This document shows, piece after piece, positions 9,322 to 18,380 of a stretch of 64,000 nt of DNA; the first letter of the stretch is position 1; every line of letters starts with the position of its first letter. The notes beneath the pieces were generated by a model. It was not told where the DNA came from. It did not search any database and was given only the letters and a program-made list of their open reading frames with translations. This stretch comes from JAICJJ01 sp039809985. Lineage in GTDB: Bacteria; Chloroflexota; Chloroflexia; Thermomicrobiales; UBA6265. A program made the translations under genes and the position numbers. The stretch lies in contig JBDHWC010000001.1 in the NCBI GenBank assembly GCA_039809985.1, forward strand, positions 33,290 to 97,289, given 5' to 3'.

Positions 9322-10098
9322 TCAGGCGTTGCTGGGCGTGCGGATGCCGTCGAGCATCTGTCTACCGGCCCGCAGGATGAGGGCCGACGCGTTGGCGAGG
9401 ATCATCTGGAACCCTTGGTCGATTCGCTTGTTGGCGAGGGCCGCGTCGCCGGCGACCGTTCCGAGGGCAACCCCCGCCGCCCGGGCCTTGGCGCACACCT
9501 GCTCGGAGACTTTCTCGACCTCGGGGTGCAGGGGCTGGCCGGGATAGCCCATCGACTGCGCGAGGTCGGTCGGGCCGACGAACAGCATGTCGAGCCCCGG
9601 CACTTGCAGCAGCTCGTCGAGGTGCGGGAGCGCGTCGATGTGCTCAAACTGGACGATCGTCATCACGCGCTCGTTGATCGCGGGCACGAGTTCGGGCATG
9701 GGGCGGCCGGTGCCGTAGTCGAAGGTGCGGCCGCCGGCGAGGCCGCGAACGCCGTCGGGCCAGTAGCGCATGCCGGAGACCGCCTGCGTGGCCAGCTGGG
9801 GGGTGTTGGTCTGCGGCACCATCACGCCCGACACGCCGAGGTCGAGGTACTTGAGGACCACCTGCCGGTCGTTCTGGCCGACGCGGGCCATGGCGTCGAT
9901 GTCGCGAGCCTCCGCCGCGAGCACCATCGCGTAGGCGTCGTCCGGCGAAACGCGGCCGTGCTCCCCGTCGAGCATGACGAAGTCGAAGCCGGCCAGGGCG
10001 CACAGTTCGACGATCTCGGGCGACGGCATGGTGACGAAGACGCCGAGCGCGACACCGCCGGAGCGGATGGTTTGCTTGATCCGATTGTCGATCCGCAT
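9322..10098 (-). CDS. HpcH/HpaI family aldolase
   Basis: 258-residue class II (metal-dependent) aldolase of the 2-keto-3-deoxy acid family, which splits 4-hydroxy-2-oxo acids to pyruvate or phosphoenolpyruvate type products and an aldehyde. Seen: FVMLDGEHGRVSPDD (acid/base and metal region, residues about 40-54), GVSGVMVPQTNTPQLA, the metal ligand region IVQFEHIDALPHLDELL, and the phosphate-loop-like FVGPTDLAQSMGYP. ATG 10098 gives the family start MRIDNRIKQTIRSGGVALGVFV. It stands alone, divergent from dprA. The true substrate cannot be told from sequence; a sugar-acid breakdown role would fit with the FAH-family dehydratase at 25 kb. Confidence 0.88.
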   Translation of the reverse strand: MRIDNRIKQTIRSGGVALGVFVTMPSPEIVELCALAGFDFVMLDGEHGRVSPDDAYAMVLAAEARDIDAMARVGQNDRQVVLKYLDLGVSGVMVPQTNTPQLATQAVSGMRYWPDGVRGLAGGRTFDYGTGRPMPELVPAINERVMTIVQFEHIDALPHLDELLQVPGLDMLFVGPTDLAQSMGYPGQPLHPEVEKVSEQVCAKARAAGVALGTVAGDAALANKRIDQGFQMILANASALILRAGRQMLDGIRTPSNA

Positions 10099-10154
10099 GC
10101 CCTGTGGCCCCCGGTCCTGACTCGCTGCTGCCGGTCGGTGCGCCCGGCCGGCGC

Positions 10155-10212
10155 ATTGTACCGACCGACCAGCACCCGCGGGACTGTGGCACGGCGGGCC
10201 GACGCGTACAAT
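10155..10212. promoter_or_regulatory. Divergent -10 elements between aldolase and dprA
   Basis: A TACAAT hexamer faces each gene: on the minus strand at 10160-10155 and on the plus strand at 10207-10212. Neither has a good -35 at 17 bases, so these are -10 candidates only. Confidence 0.4.
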
Positions 10213-10252
10213 CCGGACCCGGGACGGATGGACAGGGCTTCCAGGGGTGGAG

Positions 10253-11341
10253 ATGTCGGCAGGCGTCGCTGACGAGGCGAAGTACTGGGTCGCGTTCCAC
10301 CGGGTGCCGTACATCGGCCCGGTTCGGCTCGAGCGGCTGGAGCGCCACTTCGGCTCGCTCGGGGCGGCGTGGCGCGCGTCCGCGACGTCGTTGTCGGCGG
10401 TGCTCGACTCGCGGGCGGTCGAGAGCCTGCTGAGCCAGCGAGGCGGATTCGACCCGGACGACGAGCTCGCCCGCATCGAGCGGCTCGGCATTCGGCCGCT
10501 GACGCTGCGCGACCCCGGCTACCCGCGACTGCTGGCCCAGATTCCGGGCGCGCCGCCGGTGCTCTACGTGCGCGGCGCGTTGACCGAGGCGGACTCCGCG
10601 GCGGTGGCGATCGTCGGCACCCGCCGGTCGACTGCCTACGGGCGCGATGTGGCGGCCCGGATCGCCGAGGACTTGGCGGGCGCGGGCGTGACCGTGGTCT
10701 CGGGGCTGGCGCGCGGGATCGACGCGGTGGCGCACCAGGCCGCGCTCCGGTCCGGCGGACGCACCGTGGCCGTGCTCGGATCGGGCCCCGACATCATCTA
10801 CCCGCCGGAGCACCGACTTCTGGCGGAGCGGATCGTCGAACAGGGCGCGGTCCTCTCCGACTACCCGCCGGGCCGGAAGCCGGACGCCCAGAACTTCCCG
10901 GCGCGGAACCGGATCATCTCCGGGTTGTCGCTCGGCGTCGTCTTGGTCGAGGCGCCGGAGCGGAGCGGGGCGTTGATCACAGCCGACTTCGCCGCCGACC
11001 AAGGACGCGACGTGTTCGTGGTGCCGGGCAATGTGACCTCGGCGGCCAGCGCCGGCAGCAATCGCCTGCTGCGGGACGGCGCGCGGCCGGTGACATCCGC
11101 CGCGGACGTGCTCGAAGACCTTCGGCTTGGCAACGAGGCGGCACCGGTTCAGGTTGCCCTGCCGCTGGACGACGACGAGCGTCGCGTGGTGGCATTGCTC
11201 GGTTCGGAGCCGGTGCACATCGACGACGTCGCCGCCCAGGCCGGGATGGAGATCGCGCAGGCGGCGGTGGTGCTGATGACGCTCGAACTGGGCGGGGCGG
11301 TGCGGAACGTCGGGGCCCAACACTACACGCGAACTCGCTGA
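10253..11341 (+). CDS. dprA: DNA processing protein DprA
   Basis: 362-residue Rossmann-fold protein that loads RecA on incoming single-stranded DNA during natural transformation. Conserved blocks: DPGYPRLLAQIPGAPPVLYVRG, VAIVGTRRSTAYG, VVSGLARGIDAVAHQAAL, AVLGSGPDIIYPPEH, NFPARNRIISGLS, and EAPERSGALITADFA. The N-terminal helix-hairpin-helix-like region (residues 5-60) and a C-terminal winged helix (about 290-355) are present. ATG 10253 has AGGGG five bases upstream; GTG 10247 is the alternative. No other competence genes are in the window; topA follows, a common dprA-topA order in Gram-positive-type genomes. Confidence 0.94.
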   Translation: MSAGVADEAKYWVAFHRVPYIGPVRLERLERHFGSLGAAWRASATSLSAVLDSRAVESLLSQRGGFDPDDELARIERLGIRPLTLRDPGYPRLLAQIPGAPPVLYVRGALTEADSAAVAIVGTRRSTAYGRDVAARIAEDLAGAGVTVVSGLARGIDAVAHQAALRSGGRTVAVLGSGPDIIYPPEHRLLAERIVEQGAVLSDYPPGRKPDAQNFPARNRIISGLSLGVVLVEAPERSGALITADFAADQGRDVFVVPGNVTSAASAGSNRLLRDGARPVTSAADVLEDLRLGNEAAPVQVALPLDDDERRVVALLGSEPVHIDDVAAQAGMEIAQAAVVLMTLELGGAVRNVGAQHYTRTR

Positions 11342-11357
11342 CCCGTCCGGATTCGCC

Positions 11358-11387
11358 TTGACATCGTGAGAACGGCGTGACTAAGGT
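11358..11387 (+). promoter_or_regulatory. Promoter of topA
   Basis: TTGACA (11358-11363), 18-base spacer, TAAGGT (11382-11387). A perfect -35. It starts 17 bases after the dprA stop, so topA has its own promoter, with a leader of about 90 bases. Confidence 0.8.
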
Positions 11388-11486
11388 TGAGACCGCGACG
11401 AACCCCACGATCCAAGCGGCACGACGAGGGCACGCCGAACCCGTCCGGGGTCGGACGCGACGACGTGACAACGACTCAGGGCGACC

Positions 11487-13850
11487 ATGACCGAGACCAG
11501 CGAGACCAGCGGCAGCGAGGGGCAGCAGACCCCGGCGAGACGGGCGACCACCGGTCGCACCCGGGCCGCTTCCAAGACAGCGCCGACGTCCAAGACGACG
11601 AAGCGCGCCACCTCTGCCAAGAGCGGGACGACCGCCGCGAAGTCGAGGGCGACCACTCGAAGCCGGTCTGGCACGGGCACAACGCCCGGCGGCCGAACCA
11701 CGGGCCGCGGCAAGCTCGTGATCGTCGAGTCGCCGGCGAAGGCGAGGACGATCGGCAAGTACCTCGGCTCCGGCTACACCGTCAAGGCCTCGATGGGCCA
11801 CATCCGCGACCTGCCGAAGAGCACGCTCGGTGTCAACGTCGAGGCGGACTTCACGCCGACCTATCTCGTGCCGCGGGACAAGCTGAAGCTCGTCAAGGAG
11901 CTGAAGGAGAGCGTGCAGTCGGCCCGGGAGATCTACCTGGCCACCGACCCCGACCGCGAGGGCGAGGCGATCGCCTGGCACATCGTGGCGGCGACCGACG
12001 CGGTGACGAAGCCGGTGCACCGAGTGGTCTTCCACGAGATCACGCCGGAGGCGATCAGCGAGGCGATCTCCAATCCGCGCGACATTGACGCGAACTTGGT
12101 CGATGCCCAGCAGGCCCGCCGGGTGCTCGACCGGCTGGTCGGGTACGGCGTCAGCCCGCTTCTTTGGAAGAAGGTCAAGCGCGGCCTCTCGGCCGGGCGG
12201 GTGCAGACGGCGGCACTCCGGATCGTCAGCGAGCGCGAGCGTGAAATCCTTGCGTTCGTCACCACCGAGTACTGGTCGCTCGACGCCGACCTGGCGAAGC
12301 AGGTCGGGCGGGAGCCGAAGCCGAGCGAGCGCTTCCGGGCCGCGCTGCACCGCGTCGGCACCGAGAAGCCGACGCTGCGCACCGCCGACGAGACGGCCGA
12401 GATCCAGCGCCGACTCGACGGTGCCGTCTACCGGGTCGCCAGCGTGACGACCAAGGAGGCGCAGCGTCGACCGTCCGCGCCGTTCACCACCAGCACGTTG
12501 CAGCAGGAAGCCTCGCGCAAGCTCGGCTACCAAGTCCGCCGAACCATGCAGATCGCGCAGGAACTGTACGAAGGCGTCGATGCCGGGCCGGAAGGCACGC
12601 AGGGCCTGATCACGTACATGCGCACCGACTCGACCAACGTCGCCGCCGTGGCCCAGCAGGCCGCGCGCGAGGTGATCGCCCAGCGTTTCGGGGCGGAGCA
12701 CCTGCCGGAGCGGCCGCCGGTCTACGCCCGCAAGGCGAAAGGGGCGCAGGAAGCGCACGAGGCAATTCGGCCGACCTCACCGGCGCGAACACCGGAGAGC
12801 GTCAAGCCGTTTCTGACGAGCCAGCAGTTCCGGGTTTACCAGTTGGTCTGGCAGCGGTTCATCGCGTCGCAGATGCGCCCGGCCCTGCTCGACCAGACCG
12901 GCGTCGACGTCGCGGCCGGCCAGCCGGGCGAGATCTCCGACCTCGAGCACCCGCCGTTCACCTTCCGGGCCACCGGCTCGGTCGTGCGGTTCCCCGGCTT
13001 CATGGCGGTCTACTCGGCTGGGCGCGACGACGGGGACGAAGCGGACGAACTGGAGAAGGGCGCGCTGCCGGCTCTCCAGCGGGGCGAGGACCTCGACCTG
13101 GTGCGGCTTGTGCCGGAGCAGCATTTCACCCAGCCGCCGCCACGGTACAGCGAGGCGGCCTTGGTGCGCGCACTGGAGGAGGCGGGGATCGGCCGCCCGA
13201 GCACCTACGCGCCGACGATCGCGACCCTGCTCGCCCGCAACTATGTCGCGGTCGAGGAGAAGCGGCTGGTCCCGACCGAGCTCGGCCTCGTCGTCAACGA
13301 CTTGTTGGTCGAGCACTTCCCGCAGATCTTCGACGTCGGGTTCACCTCGCAGATGGAGGAGGAGCTGGACGAGATCGCGTCCGGCGACCGAGCCTGGGTG
13401 CCGACGATGCGGGAGTTCTACGGCCCGTTCACCGAGACGCTGTCGCAGGCCGAGCGGACGATGGAGCGCGTAAGGCTGAAGGACGAGCCGTCGGGCGAGC
13501 TGTGCGAGAAGTGCGGTCGGCCGATGGTGATCAAGCTCGGGCGGTACGGCAAGTTCCTCGCCTGCAGTGGGTTCCCGGAGTGCCGCAACGCCCGGCCCCT
13601 GCTGACGCGGGTCGGCGTCACGTGCCCGACCTGCCGTGAGGGGGAGATCGTCGAGCGTCGCTCGAAGAAGGGGCGGGCGTTCTTCGGCTGCGACCGGTAC
13701 CCCGCGTGCGATTTCGTCTCCTGGAACCGGCCGGTGGCGACGGTCTGCCCGAAATGCGGGTCGCCGTACATGGTCGAGACGGGACGCAAGGGGCAGGTGC
13801 GGTGCCCCTCGTGCGGCCATCAGGAGTCGACGCTGGCGCGAGCCGGCTGA
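11487..13850 (+). CDS. topA: DNA topoisomerase I
   Basis: 787-residue type IA topoisomerase that relaxes negative supercoils. Residues 1-74 are an unusual Thr/Arg/Lys/Ser-rich disordered tail. The Toprim domain follows (LVIVESPAKARTIGKYLG; LATDPDREGEAIAWH with the acidic Mg2+ triad). The cleavage tyrosine is Y377 in LITYMRTDSTNV. FSAGRVQ-type motif appears as GLSAGRVQTAALRIV. The C-terminus carries Cys4 zinc ribbons: CEKCGRPMVIK...GFPEC, CPTCREGEIVERRS...RYPAC and CPKCGSPYMV...CPSC. ATG 11487 is the first start after the promoter. No overlap with dprA; hslV follows by 85 bases. Confidence 0.96.
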   Translation: MTETSETSGSEGQQTPARRATTGRTRAASKTAPTSKTTKRATSAKSGTTAAKSRATTRSRSGTGTTPGGRTTGRGKLVIVESPAKARTIGKYLGSGYTVKASMGHIRDLPKSTLGVNVEADFTPTYLVPRDKLKLVKELKESVQSAREIYLATDPDREGEAIAWHIVAATDAVTKPVHRVVFHEITPEAISEAISNPRDIDANLVDAQQARRVLDRLVGYGVSPLLWKKVKRGLSAGRVQTAALRIVSEREREILAFVTTEYWSLDADLAKQVGREPKPSERFRAALHRVGTEKPTLRTADETAEIQRRLDGAVYRVASVTTKEAQRRPSAPFTTSTLQQEASRKLGYQVRRTMQIAQELYEGVDAGPEGTQGLITYMRTDSTNVAAVAQQAAREVIAQRFGAEHLPERPPVYARKAKGAQEAHEAIRPTSPARTPESVKPFLTSQQFRVYQLVWQRFIASQMRPALLDQTGVDVAAGQPGEISDLEHPPFTFRATGSVVRFPGFMAVYSAGRDDGDEADELEKGALPALQRGEDLDLVRLVPEQHFTQPPPRYSEAALVRALEEAGIGRPSTYAPTIATLLARNYVAVEEKRLVPTELGLVVNDLLVEHFPQIFDVGFTSQMEEELDEIASGDRAWVPTMREFYGPFTETLSQAERTMERVRLKDEPSGELCEKCGRPMVIKLGRYGKFLACSGFPECRNARPLLTRVGVTCPTCREGEIVERRSKKGRAFFGCDRYPACDFVSWNRPVATVCPKCGSPYMVETGRKGQVRCPSCGHQESTLARAG

Positions 13851-13875
13851 GACCGTCTCGCGGACGCCGCTAGGG

Positions 13876-13881
13876 TACACT
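13876..13881 (+). promoter_or_regulatory. Possible -10 element before hslV
   Basis: TACACT lies 55 bases before the chosen hslV start, in the 85-base topA-hslV gap. No -35 can be seen at the right distance, so support is weak. Confidence 0.35.
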
Positions 13882-13935
13882 TGGGGTTTGGGGTTGGGAC
13901 GTGTTCCCGGCCACCAGTCGGCGCGCGTCCGGGCG

Positions 13936-14610
13936 ATGCGCCTCGTGAGCGGAACCCAGCCAGCCGTGCCATCCAGCAATCGGTTCGAAGACGGCCGCCG
14001 CCTGCGCGCGACCACGATTCTCGGCGTTCGCCGCAACGGCGAGGTGGCGATGGCCGGTGACGGCCAGGTGACGCTGGGCGACGTCGTGCTCAAGCACGGG
14101 GCGCGGAAGGTGCGGACCCTGAACGAGGGGCAGGTGCTGGCCGGGTTCGCCGGCGCGGTCGCCGACGCGCTGACGTTGTTCGAGAAGTTCAACATCCAGC
14201 TCAAGTCGTGGGACGGCAACCTGCGCCGGGCGTCGGTCGAGCTTGCCAAGGAGTGGCGGACCGACAAGTACCTGCGGCGGCTCGAGGCGCAGCTGATCGT
14301 GGGCGACCCGGACTCGCTGCTGGTGCTCTCCGGCGACGGGGACGTGATCGAGCCGGACGACGGGGTTGCCGCGATCGGCTCGGGCGCGCCCTACGCGACA
14401 GCGGCGGCCAAGGCGCTGATCGCCAACACCGACCTCGGCGCGCGCGAGATCGTCACTGCGGCGATGGGCATCGCGGCCGAGCTCTGCATCTACACCAACG
14501 ACCATTTCATGATCGAGACGGTCACCACGCCAGAAGGTCGCACGGAGGAGTCGGAATCGGCGATCGCCGACGCCATCGAGCAGACGCCCATCGGCGAGGC
14601 GCAGGCGTAG
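13936..14610 (+). CDS. hslV: ATP-dependent protease subunit HslV
   Basis: Proteasome-like threonine peptidase that forms the proteolytic core of HslUV. The mature enzyme should start at the Thr of TTILGVRRNGEVAMAGDGQVTLG after removal of a propeptide. Also seen: ARKVRTL, GFAGAVADALTLFEKFN, EWRTDKYLRRLEA and AAKALIANTDLGAREIV. The start is uncertain: ATG 13936, GTG 13945 and GTG 13966 are all in frame, giving propeptides of about 24, 21 or 14 residues; the shortest is closest to known HslV propeptides. hslU follows 52 bases later. Confidence 0.93.
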   Translation: MRLVSGTQPAVPSSNRFEDGRRLRATTILGVRRNGEVAMAGDGQVTLGDVVLKHGARKVRTLNEGQVLAGFAGAVADALTLFEKFNIQLKSWDGNLRRASVELAKEWRTDKYLRRLEAQLIVGDPDSLLVLSGDGDVIEPDDGVAAIGSGAPYATAAAKALIANTDLGAREIVTAAMGIAAELCIYTNDHFMIETVTTPEGRTEESESAIADAIEQTPIGEAQA

Positions 14611-14662
14611 TTCACCGTTTTCGAGTTGCTCGCTCGGTCGTCAGGAGAACATCAGCCACCCC

Positions 14663-16144
14663 ATGGTCGAGACCGCTCGTCGCACCAATCCGACCGCCCC
14701 GACCCCGCGCGGATCCGGCGACGCCGAGGAGAGCCGGCTCGCGGTCGAGAACCTGACGCCGGCGGCGATCGTCGCCGAGCTGGACCGCTACATCGTCGGG
14801 CAGGCGGAGGCCAAGCGCGCCGTGGCGGTCGCCCTCCGCAACCGCTACCGTCGCCAACTGTTGCCTGAGGAGATGCGGCGGGAGGTGGTGCCGAAGAACA
14901 TCCTGATGATGGGGCCGACCGGTGTCGGCAAGACCGAGATCGCGCGGCGGGTGGCGAAGATCGTCGAGGCCCCGTTCATCAAGGTGGAGGCGACCAAGTT
15001 CACCGAGGTCGGCTACGTCGGCCGCGACGTGGAGTCGATCGTGCGCGACCTCGTCGAGGTGGCGATCGACATGCTGCACGGACAGCGGCTGGAGCAGGTC
15101 AAGGACGAGGCCACGGTCGCCGCCATCCAGCGGCTGGTCGACCTTCTGACCGAGCAACTGCACGAACGGAGCGCGGGCGAGCGGGGACGACGGAGGCCCG
15201 GCAACGGTCTCGGCGCAGAGTCCCCGCGGCAGGAGGCCTCGCGCCAGCGTCGGCTCGAGCGCGAGCGGGCCAAGGTCCTCGCGCTGCTGAACGAGCAGGT
15301 GCTCGAGGAAGAGACGATCGAGATCGAGGTCGACGGCGGGTACGACGACTACGGCCCCTACGACGAGTTCGGGTCGATGTCGCCGGAGGACCTGTACGAG
15401 ACCTTCCACGACTTCCTCGACGGCTATTCGCCGCCACCGCGACGGTCGCGCCGACGGGTCTCGGTGCGCGAGGCGCGACGGATCCTGACCGAGCAGGAAT
15501 CGGACCGGCTGGTCGACTTCGACGCGGTGGTCGAGGCCGCGATCCGGCGGGTCGAGGAGGCCGCGGTCGTCTTCGTCGACGAGATCGACAAGACCGTGAG
15601 CAGGAACAGCGACTACGGGGCCGAGGTGTCGGGCGAGGGGGTCCAGCGCGACCTGCTGCCGATCGTCGAGGGATCGGTGGTGATGACGCGCTACGGGCCG
15701 GTCCGGACCGACCACGTCCTCTTCATCGCCGCCGGGTCGTTCCACGACACGCGCCCGTCGGACCTGATCCCGGAGTTGCAGGGCCGGTTCCCGATCCGGG
15801 TCGAACTGAGCAGCCTGAGCGAGGACGACCTCTACGCGATCCTGACCGAGCCGGAGAACGCGCTGACCAAGCAGTACGCGGCGCTGCTCAGCACCGAGGG
15901 GCTCGCCGTCGACTTCGAGGAGAGCGGCCTGCGCGAGATGGCCCGTCTGGCGACGGATGTCAACGCCAAAGCCGAGGACATCGGGGCACGGCGCCTGCAC
16001 ACGATCATCGAGCGGGTGCTCGAGGAACTGTCGTTCACCGCGCCGGAGCGCTCCGGCGAACGGGTCGTGATCGACGGGCCGTTCGTGCTCGAGCGGGTCG
16101 GCGAGGTTGCCGCCGACGAGGACCTCAGCGCCTACATCCTGTGA
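14663..16144 (+). CDS. hslU: ATP-dependent protease ATPase subunit HslU
   Basis: 493-residue AAA+ unfoldase that feeds substrates to HslV. LTPAAIVAELDRYIVGQAEAKRAVAVAL opens the AAA+ domain; Walker A GPTGVGKT is residues 84-91; the pore motif GYVGRDVESIVRDL follows; Walker B is VVFVDEIDK. The inserted I-domain (about 120-285) contains a very acidic stretch (EEETIEIEVDGGYDDYGPYDEF). The C-terminus reads EDLSAYIL, the tail that docks into HslV pockets. The N-terminus is about 28 residues longer than the E. coli protein. Translated just after hslV. Confidence 0.96.
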   Translation: MVETARRTNPTAPTPRGSGDAEESRLAVENLTPAAIVAELDRYIVGQAEAKRAVAVALRNRYRRQLLPEEMRREVVPKNILMMGPTGVGKTEIARRVAKIVEAPFIKVEATKFTEVGYVGRDVESIVRDLVEVAIDMLHGQRLEQVKDEATVAAIQRLVDLLTEQLHERSAGERGRRRPGNGLGAESPRQEASRQRRLERERAKVLALLNEQVLEEETIEIEVDGGYDDYGPYDEFGSMSPEDLYETFHDFLDGYSPPPRRSRRRVSVREARRILTEQESDRLVDFDAVVEAAIRRVEEAAVVFVDEIDKTVSRNSDYGAEVSGEGVQRDLLPIVEGSVVMTRYGPVRTDHVLFIAAGSFHDTRPSDLIPELQGRFPIRVELSSLSEDDLYAILTEPENALTKQYAALLSTEGLAVDFEESGLREMARLATDVNAKAEDIGARRLHTIIERVLEELSFTAPERSGERVVIDGPFVLERVGEVAADEDLSAYIL

Positions 16145-16168
16145 GTCGCGACACCGGTGGAGGGCGTC

Positions 16169-17122
16169 ATGCCGGGTGAGGTCATCGCGGTCGATCTCGG
16201 CGGCACCCACCTGCGCTGTGCGGCGGTCGGGCCAGACGGCAGCCTGAGCGGGCGGCGGGTGGTGCCGTCCCCGGCCGCCGCCGGGCCCAAGTCGGTGCTG
16301 GACACGATGGTCGCCCTGATCGAGGAGACGCGACGAGCGGCCGGGGTGATCGCCACCGCGCCGATCGGCGTCGCGATCCCCGGGCCGCTCGACCCGGCGA
16401 CCGGGGTCGTCGGCTACACGCCGAACCTGGCAGGGTGGCAGGACGTGCCGTTCGGCCCGTGGCTGCACCGGGCGACCGGAGCGCCGGTGCGCCTCGGCAA
16501 CGATGGCAACTGCGCTGCGGTCGGCGAGCACCGGCACGGGGTCGCCCGCGGCGTGCAGGACGTGGTCTACCTCGCTCTCGGCACGGGGGTCGGCGGCGGG
16601 ATCATCAGCCGCGGCGTGCTGTTGGAGGGCGCGCACGGGCTCGGCGGCGAAGTCGGGCACGTGGTGGTGGCGCTCGACGGCCCCCGTTGCACGTGCGGCA
16701 GCATCGGTTGTCTCGAGACCTTCGCGAGCGGCTGGGCTCTTGCACGCGAAGGCGAGATGGTGGCGGCGACCGCGGACGGCATGGCGCTGAAAACGGCCGC
16801 GGCGGGGCAGCCGGTGACCCCGGGCGTGATCGCTCGCGCCGCGGAGGCGGGGGATCCGGCGGCATCGCGGATTCTGCAGCGGGCCGGGCACGCGCTGGGT
16901 GCTGCGATCGGGACCTTCGCCAATCTTTTCAACCCGGAGCTGGTGGTCATCGGCGGCGGGGTCGGCACGCTCGGGGAACTGCTCCTCGGACCGGCGCGGG
17001 AAGCGATCCCGTCTCACGCGTTCGCCGGCAATCGACGCGATCTGCGCTTGGCCCGCTCGGTGCTCGGGGACGACACGGCCCTGCTTGGCGCGGCGGCGCT
17101 CGCGCGGGAGGCGCCTCGCTAG
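16169..17122 (+). CDS. ROK family glucokinase
   Basis: 317-residue sugar kinase of the ROK family that phosphorylates glucose (or a related hexose) at C6. ATP site AVDLGGTHLRCAAV (residues about 6-19); catalytic aspartate in LGNDGNCAAVGEHRHG; ROK zinc motif CTCGSIGCLETFASG; glycine-rich loops LGTGVGGGIISRG and VIGGGVGTLGELLL. ATG 16169 has GGAGGG four bases upstream; GTG 16157 is the alternative. It trails hslU by 24 bases, so it is probably in the hslVU transcript although not related in function. Some ROK proteins are N-acetylhexosamine kinases; glucokinase is the most likely role. Confidence 0.88.
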   Translation: MPGEVIAVDLGGTHLRCAAVGPDGSLSGRRVVPSPAAAGPKSVLDTMVALIEETRRAAGVIATAPIGVAIPGPLDPATGVVGYTPNLAGWQDVPFGPWLHRATGAPVRLGNDGNCAAVGEHRHGVARGVQDVVYLALGTGVGGGIISRGVLLEGAHGLGGEVGHVVVALDGPRCTCGSIGCLETFASGWALAREGEMVAATADGMALKTAAAGQPVTPGVIARAAEAGDPAASRILQRAGHALGAAIGTFANLFNPELVVIGGGVGTLGELLLGPAREAIPSHAFAGNRRDLRLARSVLGDDTALLGAAALAREAPR

Positions 17123-17180
17123 AGACGCGGCCCTCGCCAGCGATCATGACTCATTCGGCACGATTGTCCGAATTCCCTGC

Positions 17181-17210
17181 TTGACACCCAATCCGGGCCG
17201 ATGCTAGGTT
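17181..17210 (+). promoter_or_regulatory. Promoter of peptide ABC permease operon
   Basis: TTGACA (17181-17186), 18-base spacer, TAGGTT (17205-17210), with TGC in front of the -10 (extended -10). It is followed by a leader of about 180 bases before the permease gene that contains several short GC dyads but no recognised riboswitch. Confidence 0.75.
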
Positions 17211-17393
17211 GCAAATCTGTCGAGGCGACACCGATTCAGCGTTGGCAACGCCTGCCGGGCGAACCCGGGCTCACGGGCGTTTCCGACACCGGCAGCGAAC
17301 CAGCCCCCGGCCTTCGGCCTGGGCACGGCGTGACGGACCGACCGACCCGCAACGGTCTTCCGACCGGCCGCGGGCAGTGACCGAGGCGCACCG

Positions 17394-18326
17394 ATGCTTC
17401 GATTCGCCCTGAATCGCATCTTCTGGTTCATCCCGACGCTGCTGGCGATGGCGGCCGTCACCTTCGTCATCATGAAGGCGACGCCGGGCAGCCCGTTCGA
17501 CGTCAGCGACAAGGTCAGCCCGGAGCAGATCGCGCAGCTTGAGCGCATCTACGGTCTGGACAAGCCGTTGCCGGAGCAGTTCAAGACGTACGTCTGGAAC
17601 GCCATGCACGGCGACTTCGGGGTGTCGTACTCGGCGCGGCCGCAGACGGTGAGCCAGATCATCGGGCGGACGTTCCCGATCTCGCTCCACCTCGGGCTGA
17701 TGGCGACGCTCTTCGCGCTGATCGTCGGGCTGGTGCTCGGAGTGCTGGCCGCGGTGAACCAGAACGGCTGGCTCGACTACATCTCGGTCACGATCTCGAT
17801 CCTCTTCTTCAGCATGCCCAGCTTCGTGATGGGCTTCCTGCTGATCCTGCTCTTCGCCGTCTGGCTGCCGGACCGCGGCATCGACCTCGGCTTCCACATC
17901 GGCGGCTGGGATTCCCCGATCGACTGGGTGCTGCCGACGATCGCGCTCGGTGCGGCCCCGTTGGCGACCATCTCGCGCTACACGCGCTCGTCGATGATCG
18001 AGGTGATCCGGTCGGACTACGTGCGGACGGCGCGTGCCAAGGGGCTGACCGACTTCAAGGTGGTTCTCCGGCACGTGATGAAGAACGCGCTGATCCCGGT
18101 GATCACGCTGGTCGGCCCGATCTTCGCGGCGGTCGGCACCGGGTCGTTCTTCGTCGAGCAAGTCTTCAACATCCCGGGCATGGGCAAGTTCTTCGTCACC
18201 AGCATGCAGGTCAAGGACCAGACGATGATTCTGGCCGTGACATTGCTGTACGGCGTGTTCCTCGCAGCCATGAACCTGCTGGTCGACCTCCTCTACGGCG
18301 TCTTCGACCCGAGAATTCGCTACTAA
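17394..18326 (+). CDS. oppB: Peptide ABC transporter permease (OppB/DppB type)
   Basis: 310-residue inner-membrane permease with six predicted helices. Typical features: MLRFALNRIFWFIPTLLAM start, YGLDKPLPEQFKTYVW, GDFGVSYSARPQTV, and the EAA loop YVRTARAKGLTDFKVVLRHVMKNALIPVIT, ending in FDPRIRY. First gene of the permease-permease-binding protein group. No ATPase gene is in this operon; OppD and OppF at 6.7-8.9 kb are the obvious candidates. Confidence 0.93.
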   Translation: MLRFALNRIFWFIPTLLAMAAVTFVIMKATPGSPFDVSDKVSPEQIAQLERIYGLDKPLPEQFKTYVWNAMHGDFGVSYSARPQTVSQIIGRTFPISLHLGLMATLFALIVGLVLGVLAAVNQNGWLDYISVTISILFFSMPSFVMGFLLILLFAVWLPDRGIDLGFHIGGWDSPIDWVLPTIALGAAPLATISRYTRSSMIEVIRSDYVRTARAKGLTDFKVVLRHVMKNALIPVITLVGPIFAAVGTGSFFVEQVFNIPGMGKFFVTSMQVKDQTMILAVTLLYGVFLAAMNLLVDLLYGVFDPRIRY

Positions 18327-18380
18327 GCCGCGGACAACGGCCACACGGAGCCAGCACCGCCGCTGGTCGAGGAGCAAGCG

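Noticed and set aside
9150..9380. Short plus-strand frame before the aldolase stop
   Set aside because: No ribosome site, no conserved motif, overlaps the aldolase 3' end.
14612..17017. 801-codon minus-strand frame over hslU and glucokinase
   Set aside because: Antisense shadow of hslU and ROK kinase; low-complexity His/Arg/Asp sequence.
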